Shown here: positions 6,496-11,831 of the stretch, one piece after another | Layout: the number at the start of each line of letters is the position of its first letter | How positions within the stretch are numbered: position 1 is the first letter of the stretch | Origin: Fidelibacterota bacterium TCS55 | Lineage (GTDB): Bacteria > Fidelibacterota > Marinisomatia > Marinisomatales > TCS55 | NCBI GenBank assembly: GCA_905182385.1 | Contig: CAJJBS010000077.1 | Location: 1-11,831 of the forward strand | Direction of reading: 5' to 3' | Length of the DNA stretch: 11,831 bases | Made by a program: the position numbers and the translations under genes | The notes under the pieces: generated by a model | Told to the model about the DNA's origin: nothing | What the model saw: only the letters and a program-made list of their open reading frames with translations | The model's database searches: none

Positions 6496-7545
6496 TTATT
6501 CTAAGTTTATAAAGTAGTCAGATTTTGATTTAAAAATGCCAATTTGTTGAGCAATTTGTCCCGTTTCTTCATTAAATCTTTTAATATAATTATTAGCTTC
6601 TTTTTGAGGAAGGGCCAAAAGAAGACCGCCAGAGGTTTGAGCGTCAGCAGTCATCATTTTTTGAATAGTTGTTAATTCTGATGAGAAAGATACAAAGTTC
6701 GAGATGTATTCAAAGTTTCTTTTTGTTCCACTAGGAATAAAACCATCATTTGCTAACGTATTCACACCTTCTAAAAAAGGTATTTTGTTAAATGTGATTT
6801 TAGCTGAAAGATTGCTTCCCTTGCACATTTCGTAAAGGTGCCCTAAAAGACCAAATCCAGAAATATCAGTTGCGGCATGAGTATCAAATTCATTCATAAT
6901 AGATGATGAAAAAGCATTTAGATATTTCATACTATTAATGGCTTGAGCAATCATTGAACTAGAAGCTTTATCTTGCTTAATTGCAGTTGAAATAATGCCA
7001 GTTCCCAATGGTTTTGTCAAAATGATAGCATCATTTTCATGAGCAGTAGAATTTCTAATTAATTTAGATTCTTCAACTTCTCCTGTTACAACTAATCCAT
7101 ACTTTGGTTCTTCGTCATCAATTGAATGTCCGCCGATAATTGAAACTCCGGCTTCTTTTGCTTTATCGGCACCACCTTTAAGAATTTCGGATAAAATCTC
7201 ATTCGATAATTTTTTAATTGGAAAACCAACTATATTTAGCGCAAAACTCGGAATGGCACCCATAGCGTAAATATCAGAAAGTGAATTTGCTGCTGCAATT
7301 TGACCAAATTCATAAGGGCTATCTACAATAGGTGTAAAAAAGTCTACAGTTTGAACAATCAATTTTCCATTATTTAATCGTACAACGGCAGCGTCATCAG
7401 ATCCATTAAATCCAACAATTACATTATCATTTTCTAAAGAATCTAATTTACCCAGTACCTGGGCAAGGTCCTTAGGACCAATCTTGCATGCTCAGCCAGA
7501 ACCGTGAGAAAATTGAGTTAATTTTATTTTTTCATTTGATAACAT
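6496..7545 (-). CDS. selD: Selenophosphate synthetase SelD, itself a selenoprotein (in-frame TGA = Sec18)
   Basis: SelD makes selenophosphate from selenide and ATP, the selenium donor for Sec-tRNA and selenouridine. The full protein is 349 residues (E. coli has 347), read from ATG 7545 through TGA 7494-7492, then SHGSGUACKI aligned to E. coli SHGAGCGCKI. The TGA stands exactly at the catalytic Cys17 position, followed by the essential Lys (Lys21). Downstream landmarks are GSDDAAV (Asp51), Asp68, LSDIYAMG (Asp91), GGHSIDDEEP (138-147), TDISGFGLLGHL (Asp227) and TADAQTSGGLL; the aspartates sit at the E. coli numbers. A normal caller starts at TTG 7362 and loses 61 residues, including the ATP and metal binding N-terminus. 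The gene has its own strong promoter, and the suf operon follows on the same strand. The stop is not a pseudogene lesion because conservation continues on both sides. Confidence 0.95.
7451..7494 (-). promoter_or_regulatory. Selenocysteine codon with candidate bacterial SECIS hairpins
   Basis: The Sec TGA is at 7494-7492. In the mRNA just downstream there are two hairpins. The first (7487-7463) has a lower stem GCAA/UUGC and an upper stem GGUCC/GGACC closing a UAA loop, with a GAUU bulge on the 5' side; its apex is about 18-20 nt after the UGA. The second (7463-7451) is CCCAG/CUGGG with a GUA loop, apex about 34-36 nt after the UGA. Bacterial SECIS elements lie at this range, often with G early in the loop and a bulged U below. 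Which hairpin SelB reads cannot be decided by eye. Confidence 0.65.
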
Positions 7546-7547
7546 CG

Positions 7548-7573
7548 CTTCAATTTAAAGCTTTAAATTGAAG
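7548..7573. promoter_or_regulatory. Perfect 26-bp palindrome abutting the selD start codon, candidate operator
   Basis: The half-site CTTCAATTTAAAG is followed without a spacer by its exact reverse complement. On the minus strand it begins immediately after the TATAAT -10 element and ends two bases before the selD ATG, so it spans the expected transcription start and the ribosome-binding region. The geometry fits a repressor site. Because transcription should start inside the left arm, a full RNA hairpin is less likely. No obvious Shine-Dalgarno exists other than GAAG within the palindrome end. Confidence 0.55.
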
Positions 7574-7601
7574 ATTATAAAGCGTTCTCAGCATTAATCA
7601 A
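7574..7601 (-). promoter_or_regulatory. selD promoter: Sigma70-type promoter of selD
   Basis: On the minus strand TTGATT (7601-7596) and a perfect TATAAT (7579-7574) are separated by 16 bases; reading the -35 as TTTGAT gives 17. The predicted start is about 7 bases further, inside the palindrome, leaving a leader of roughly 20-25 nt before the selD ATG. This is the best promoter match in the window, and it could also feed the downstream suf genes by readthrough. Confidence 0.7.
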
Positions 7602-7773
7602 AAAATAAATTACAATCCATTGATTTGCGTTAATCTAGAACAGTAGATTGCAATTTAGATTATTATTAAAAAAAGTAAAATTCAAACTATTTAACTAAAA
7701 ACTTTAAAAAATAAGTTTATTTAATCTTATTTAAGAGCTGCAAAGACTAAAGAAAAAATAATTAAGGAATATT
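7602..7773 (+). promoter_or_regulatory. Upstream region of korA: weak promoter candidate, small inverted repeat, ribosome-binding site
   Basis: This very AT-rich stretch separates the selD promoter from korA. It holds an interrupted inverted repeat AATCTA-N6-TAGATT (7632-7649), whose outer flanks TTGC and GCAA (7626-7629 and 7650-7653) also pair if a 3-base insertion is allowed. A weak plus-strand promoter candidate is TTGATT (7620-7625) with TAGATT (7644-7649) at 18-base spacing, which would place the repeat between and over the elements. A good Shine-Dalgarno AAGGA (7764-7768) lies 5 bases before the korA ATG. No ORF of note and no terminator seen. Confidence 0.35.
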
Positions 7774-9618
7774 ATGGGTAAAACTATGGAACAAGTCGAT
7801 GAAGTTGTGATTCGATTTGCGGGGGATTCTGGTGACGGGATGCAACTTACCGGAGGAAGATTTACAGAAAGTACTGCTATTGTTGGAAATGACCTGAGTA
7901 CATTACCTGATTTTCCTGCTGAAATTCGCGCTCCGGCTGGATCGTTGGCCGGCGTAAGTGCTTTTCAAATTAAGTTTAGTTCAAGAGATATTCATACTCC
8001 AGGTGATAAACCAGATGTGCTCGTTGCAATGAATCCTGCAGCTTTAAAAGTACATCAAAAAGAGGTTGCACCAGGAGGAACTATCATTTGCAACGAGAAT
8101 GCTTTCACGCCGAAAAATTTAAAACTTGCAGGTTATGAAACAAATCCATTAGAAGATAAAACATTAGACGACTATTATAGACTTTACTCAATCGAAATGA
8201 GTAAGATGGTATCTTTAGCAAATAAAGATTTAGAGATCTCACCAAAAATTATTGATCGAACTAAAAACTTGTTTGCTCTAGGACTTTTATTTTGGATTTA
8301 TGATAGATCTCTAGAGTCAACAAAAAAGTGGTTGGGTGTTAAGTTTGCAAAGAAGCCTGAAATTATTGAAGCAAATATTAGAGCAATGGATGCTGGATAT
8401 AATTATGGTGAGACAACAGAGATTTTTACAACACGTTACAAAGTTGATAAAGCAGATTTACCAGCAGGTACTTATAGAAATGTGGTTGGAAACTATGCAT
8501 TATCAATGGGACTTGCAGCTGCAGCTGAAAGATCAAAGTTAGGTTTATTTTATGGCGGGTATCCAATTACACCCGCAAGTGATATTTTACATACACTTGC
8601 AGCATGGAAGCATTTAGGTATAAAAACTTTTCAAGCAGAAGATGAAATCGCAGGTATAACTTCTATTTTAGGGGCTGCTTTTACAGGAAATTTGGGTATT
8701 ACTGCAACTTCTGGTCCAGGTATCGCTTTAAAAGGTGAAGCTATGGGACTGGCGGTGATGGCTGAATTGCCTATAGTTATAATAAATGTTCAACGTGGTG
8801 GTCCAAGTACTGGATTGCCTACTAAGACTGAGCAATCAGATTTAATGCAAGCGATGTATGGAAGAAATGGAGAAGCCCCTATACCTGTTTTAGCTTCTTC
8901 CACACCTGGCGATTGCTTCTTTGCTGCTTATGAAGCATGTAGAATTGCCGTAAAGTATATGACACCTGTTATTTTATTAACTGATGGTTATTTAGCAAAT
9001 GGCTCAGAGCCATGGCAAGTTCCAAAAGTTGATGATCTTCCTGATTTTGAAGTCTCATTTGCAGATGAATCAAATTTAGCAGATGGCCAATTTTTAGCAT
9101 ATTCAAGAGATAAAAAGACTTTAGCTAGACCTTGGGCAATACCAGGGACTCCTGGCTTAGAACATCGAATTGGTGGAATTGAGACTGAAGATCTGACTGG
9201 AAATGTAAGTTATGACCCTGATAACCATCAATATATGGTTGAAACGCGGGCAAAAAAAGTTGATGCAATTACTAATGAAATTGGTCCATCTGAAGTTTTT
9301 GGAAATAAAAGTGGAGATCTATTGATTCTAAGTTGGGGCGGAACCAAAGGAGCTTGTCGCTCAGCAACGGAAGCATTAAAAGCAGATGGTAAAAAAGTTA
9401 GTCATTTACATCTTCGGTGGATTAATCCATTTCCAAAAGATTTAGGTGAAAATTTGATTAAATTTAAAAACATCTTAATACCCGAGATTAATTATGGCCA
9501 ATTAATCAAAATAATTCGAGCTGAATTTTTAGTAGATGCAAAAGGTTTAAATCAAGTAAGAGGAAAACCAATCAGTTCGTTAGATATTCAAGATGCAGCA
9601 AACAAATTAATAGGATAG
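7774..9618 (+). CDS. korA: 2-oxoglutarate (2-oxoacid):ferredoxin oxidoreductase, gamma-alpha fused subunit
   Basis: Large subunit of the CoA-dependent 2-oxoacid:ferredoxin oxidoreductase that converts 2-oxoglutarate to succinyl-CoA with reduction of ferredoxin. The 614 residues combine an N-terminal gamma domain (about 10-195, with FAGDSGDGMQLTGGRF) and the alpha pyrimidine-binding domain from about 240, including YGGYPITPASD (260-270), QAEDEIAG, TATSGPGIALKGEAMG and QRGGPSTGLPTKTEQSDL. A transketolase C-like domain follows to the end. The YPITP and GGPSTGLPT motifs are those of KorA-type subunits. The ATG has AAGGA upstream, and korB starts 4 bases after the stop. The preferred substrate is inferred from family resemblance and the fumarase neighbour; a pyruvate or branched-chain 2-oxoacid substrate cannot be excluded by sequence reading. 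Confidence 0.93.
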   Translation: MGKTMEQVDEVVIRFAGDSGDGMQLTGGRFTESTAIVGNDLSTLPDFPAEIRAPAGSLAGVSAFQIKFSSRDIHTPGDKPDVLVAMNPAALKVHQKEVAPGGTIICNENAFTPKNLKLAGYETNPLEDKTLDDYYRLYSIEMSKMVSLANKDLEISPKIIDRTKNLFALGLLFWIYDRSLESTKKWLGVKFAKKPEIIEANIRAMDAGYNYGETTEIFTTRYKVDKADLPAGTYRNVVGNYALSMGLAAAAERSKLGLFYGGYPITPASDILHTLAAWKHLGIKTFQAEDEIAGITSILGAAFTGNLGITATSGPGIALKGEAMGLAVMAELPIVIINVQRGGPSTGLPTKTEQSDLMQAMYGRNGEAPIPVLASSTPGDCFFAAYEACRIAVKYMTPVILLTDGYLANGSEPWQVPKVDDLPDFEVSFADESNLADGQFLAYSRDKKTLARPWAIPGTPGLEHRIGGIETEDLTGNVSYDPDNHQYMVETRAKKVDAITNEIGPSEVFGNKSGDLLILSWGGTKGACRSATEALKADGKKVSHLHLRWINPFPKDLGENLIKFKNILIPEINYGQLIKIIRAEFLVDAKGLNQVRGKPISSLDIQDAANKLIG

Positions 9619-9622
9619 AATT

Positions 9623-10636
9623 ATGCCAGAGACAGTTAAAACGTACACAAAAAAAGATTTTACTTCAGATCAAGCAGTTAGATGGTGCCCAGGGTGTGGA
9701 GACTATGCTGTCTTAGCTCAAACACAAAAAGTGTTTCCAGATTTAGGAGTTGATAAAGAAAAGTTTGTATTTATATCCGGGATTGGTTGCTCAAGTCGAT
9801 TTCCTTATTATATGGACACATATGGGTTTCATACTATTCACGGTAGAGCGCCGGCAATAGCATCTGGTGTTAAATTAGCAAATCCAGATTTATCAGTATG
9901 GGTAGTGACTGGAGATGGAGACGGTTTATCTATTGGAGGTAATCATACTATACATCTTTTGCGTAGAAATCTAGATATCAATGTAATGTTATTTAATAAT
10001 CGTATTTACGGCTTAACAAAAGGACAATACTCTCCAACATCAGAAGTTGGTAAAATAACTAAATCTACTCCAATGGGTTCATTAGATCGCCCTTTTAATC
10101 CGTTAACTGTAGCCTTAGGTGCTGGAGCAACATTTGTTTCACGTACAATTGATAAAGAGTTAAAGCATATGCAAAGTATGATTAAGCGATCTCATGGACA
10201 TAAAGGGACATCTTTTATGGAGATTTATCAAAATTGTAATATTTTTAATGATGGAGCATTCTTAGCACAAACAGATAAAGATCAAAAGGCTGAAACAGTT
10301 TTAATCTTAGAGAATGGTCAACCAATGATTTTTGGGAAAGAAAACAATAAGGGTGTTCGATTAGATGGCAATAAACCGGTGATTGTAGATATTGGAGATA
10401 AATGGAGTGTAGATGATATATTAGTCCATGATGAAAGTGATTATGTAATTGCTTCTCTATTATCAAATATGACCTATCAAACTGATTTTCCAGATCCTAT
10501 TGGTGTGCTCTATGCAGTTGAAACAGAAACATACGAAGAAACAATGGTTGCTCAAATAAATGAAGCTATTAAGAAAAAACCAAAAGGAAATGTTCAAGAG
10601 ATTATTAATGCTGGAGATACTTGGGTAGTTAAGTAA
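9623..10636 (+). CDS. korB: 2-oxoglutarate (2-oxoacid):ferredoxin oxidoreductase, beta subunit (TPP and 4Fe-4S)
   Basis: Catalytic partner of KorA, 337 residues, binding thiamine diphosphate and one 4Fe-4S cluster. The cluster ligands expected for this family are present: Cys22 and Cys25 in WCPGCGDY, Cys56 in GIGCSSRFP, and Cys205 in IYQNCNIFND. The TPP/Mg motif runs from GDGDG (97-101) to NN (125-126), followed by IYGLTKGQYSPTSE. It starts 4 bases after korA, with the AGGA of its ribosome-binding site overlapping the korA stop region, so expression is coupled. No separate ferredoxin-type delta subunit is encoded next to it, so electrons must go to a ferredoxin encoded elsewhere. fumC follows after 11 bases. 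Confidence 0.94.
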   Translation: MPETVKTYTKKDFTSDQAVRWCPGCGDYAVLAQTQKVFPDLGVDKEKFVFISGIGCSSRFPYYMDTYGFHTIHGRAPAIASGVKLANPDLSVWVVTGDGDGLSIGGNHTIHLLRRNLDINVMLFNNRIYGLTKGQYSPTSEVGKITKSTPMGSLDRPFNPLTVALGAGATFVSRTIDKELKHMQSMIKRSHGHKGTSFMEIYQNCNIFNDGAFLAQTDKDQKAETVLILENGQPMIFGKENNKGVRLDGNKPVIVDIGDKWSVDDILVHDESDYVIASLLSNMTYQTDFPDPIGVLYAVETETYEETMVAQINEAIKKKPKGNVQEIINAGDTWVVK

Positions 10637-10647
10637 GAAAATAGTTA

Positions 10648-11831
10648 ATGAAATTTCGTAAAGAAAAAGATAGTATGGGTGAGATAGATGTGCCGGAGGA
10701 TAAATACTATGGTGCTCAAACACAAAGGTCTTTAAATAATTTTAAAATTGGTGGTGAAAAGTTTCAAAGAGATCTAATCCGTTCATATGGAATTGTTAAA
10801 AAAGCTGCTGCAACTGTAAATAACTCCAAAGGTAAATTAGATTCTAAATTAGCAGATGCAATAAAAAAAGCTGCTCAAGAAGTTATTGATGGAAGCCTAG
10901 ATAATCACTTCCCATTAGTTGTCTGGCAAACTGGCTCAGGAACTCAAACCAATATGAATTTTAATGAGGTTATTGCTAATAGAGCTATTGAATTACTTGG
11001 AGGAAAATTAGGAAGTAAAAAGCCGGTGCATCCTAATGACCATGTAAATATGGGGCAATCAACTAATGATACTTTTCCTACTGCAATTAATATAGCAGCA
11101 GTTGAAGCAACCACAAATAAACTAATCCCTGGATTGAAAAAGCTTCGTGATAGTTTTCAGAAAAAAACAGATCAGTTCGATCAAATTATAAAGTTAGGCA
11201 GAACACATCTTCAAGATGCCACACCGCTAAGTTTAGGTCAAGAATTCTCAGGTTACACCTCTTCTTTGAGTCATGGAATTAAACGTATTGAAAAAGGCTT
11301 AGAATCTTGTTATGAATTAGCCATGGGTGGCACAGCAGTAGGTACAGGAATAAATTCATTTGAAGGTTTTGGAGAGTTAGTTGCTAATGAGATTTCAAAA
11401 CTTACTGGTTTACCATTTATTACAGCAGAAAATAAATTTGAAGCATTAGGTGGTCAAGATTGCATAATAGAACTTTCAGGATCAATAAAAACAGTTACTG
11501 CTTCTTTATTTAAAATTGCGAATGATATTCGTTGGCTATCTAGCGGACCTCGCTCTGGAATAGGTGAAATACTTATCCCTGCAAATGAACCTGGATCATC
11601 AATTATGCCAGGTAAGATTAACCCTACTCAATGTGAAGCTGTTACAATGGTTTGTACTCAGATTATAGGAAATGATAACACAATATCAATTGCTGGTTCA
11701 AGTGGAAATTTTGAACTAAATGTTTACCGTCCAGTTATAGCTTATAATATTATTCAATCAATAACACTAATGACTGATGCTTGCAATTCTTTCAGATTGA
11801 ATTGTGTAGATGGAATAGAAGCAAACAAAGA
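10648..11831 (+). CDS. fumC: Class II fumarate hydratase, C-terminus missing (runs off right edge)
   Basis: Iron-independent fumarase interconverting fumarate and L-malate in the TCA cycle. About 394 of an expected 460 or so residues are present, open to the window end. The N-terminus FRKEKDSMGEIDVPEDKYYGAQTQRS matches FumC from its start. Active-site landmarks are TGSGTQTNMN (from 95), GRTHLQDATP with His187 (E. coli His188), GGTAVGTGIN, and the signature GSSIMPGKINPTQ with Ser318 and Lys323. GSSxMPxKxNP occurs across the aspartase/fumarase superfamily, but the N-terminal and GRTHLQDATP motifs favour fumarase over aspartase. It lies 11 bases after korB, so it is probably co-transcribed. Being a class II enzyme it needs no Fe-S cluster. 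Confidence 0.94.
   Translation, partial: MKFRKEKDSMGEIDVPEDKYYGAQTQRSLNNFKIGGEKFQRDLIRSYGIVKKAAATVNNSKGKLDSKLADAIKKAAQEVIDGSLDNHFPLVVWQTGSGTQTNMNFNEVIANRAIELLGGKLGSKKPVHPNDHVNMGQSTNDTFPTAINIAAVEATTNKLIPGLKKLRDSFQKKTDQFDQIIKLGRTHLQDATPLSLGQEFSGYTSSLSHGIKRIEKGLESCYELAMGGTAVGTGINSFEGFGELVANEISKLTGLPFITAENKFEALGGQDCIIELSGSIKTVTASLFKIANDIRWLSSGPRSGIGEILIPANEPGSSIMPGKINPTQCEAVTMVCTQIIGNDNTISIAGSSGNFELNVYRPVIAYNIIQSITLMTDACNSFRLNCVDGIEANK

Noticed and set aside
6496..7362. A 288-residue SelD beginning at TTG 7362
   Set aside because: It lacks the catalytic residue, the essential Lys and the GSDDAAV metal/ATP motif. The reading frame continues upstream through a TGA at the catalytic position to a proper ATG, so this is an artefact of Sec recoding.
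7492..7494. TGA as a nonsense mutation making selD a pseudogene
   Set aside because: Sequence on both sides is well conserved, the TGA replaces exactly the Cys known to be Sec in many SelD proteins, and hairpins follow it at SECIS distance.
10245..10723. Two minus-strand open frames opposite the end of korB and the start of fumC
   Set aside because: They are antisense shadows of conserved coding sequence, with His/Leu/Tyr-rich low-information translations.
1..11831. Mobile elements, phage, defence genes or CRISPR
   Set aside because: All substantial coding space is accounted for by housekeeping metabolic and Fe-S genes. No transposase, integrase, direct-repeat array or compositional break is visible.

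Overview
This AT-rich bacterial window holds two divergently oriented gene blocks. I found no mobile element, rRNA, tRNA or CRISPR array. The organism is probably a low-GC, possibly marine, bacterium that uses selenocysteine and has ferredoxin-linked 2-oxoacid metabolism. No phylogenetic marker allows a firm lineage call; a marine gammaproteobacterium or a Marinimicrobia-like lineage are guesses only.

Minus strand (about 7601 down to 1): a strong sigma70-like promoter and a perfect 26-bp palindrome lead into selD (selenophosphate synthetase). selD carries an in-frame TGA at the catalytic Cys position (Sec18), so a standard gene caller truncates it by 61 residues. After a 92-nt gap holding a second long inverted repeat comes a tightly packed SUF iron-sulfur cluster assembly operon: Rrf2/IscR-type regulator, short DUF59 (MIP18-family) protein, SufA-like A-type carrier, SufB, SufC, SufD, SufE, SufT (long DUF59 protein), and SufS, which runs off the left edge. 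Most junctions overlap or nearly touch, indicating one translationally coupled transcript.

Plus strand (7774 to the end): korA and korB encode the two subunits of a 2-oxoacid (probably 2-oxoglutarate):ferredoxin oxidoreductase with the gamma domain fused to alpha. Eleven bases later fumC (class II fumarase) begins and runs off the right edge. This is a small TCA-cycle cluster.

How they fit together: SufS mobilises cysteine sulfur, SufE relays it, SufBCD builds the cluster, and SufA, SufT and the short DUF59 protein probably help with transfer or maturation. KorAB is itself a 4Fe-4S client and also reduces ferredoxin. The Rrf2 protein probably senses Fe-S status and controls the operon. SelD supplies selenophosphate for selenoprotein synthesis, including its own. 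The most notable signals are the Sec codon with its downstream hairpins, the two palindromes at the selD and suf starts, and the lack of the IscR-type histidine ligand in the regulator.
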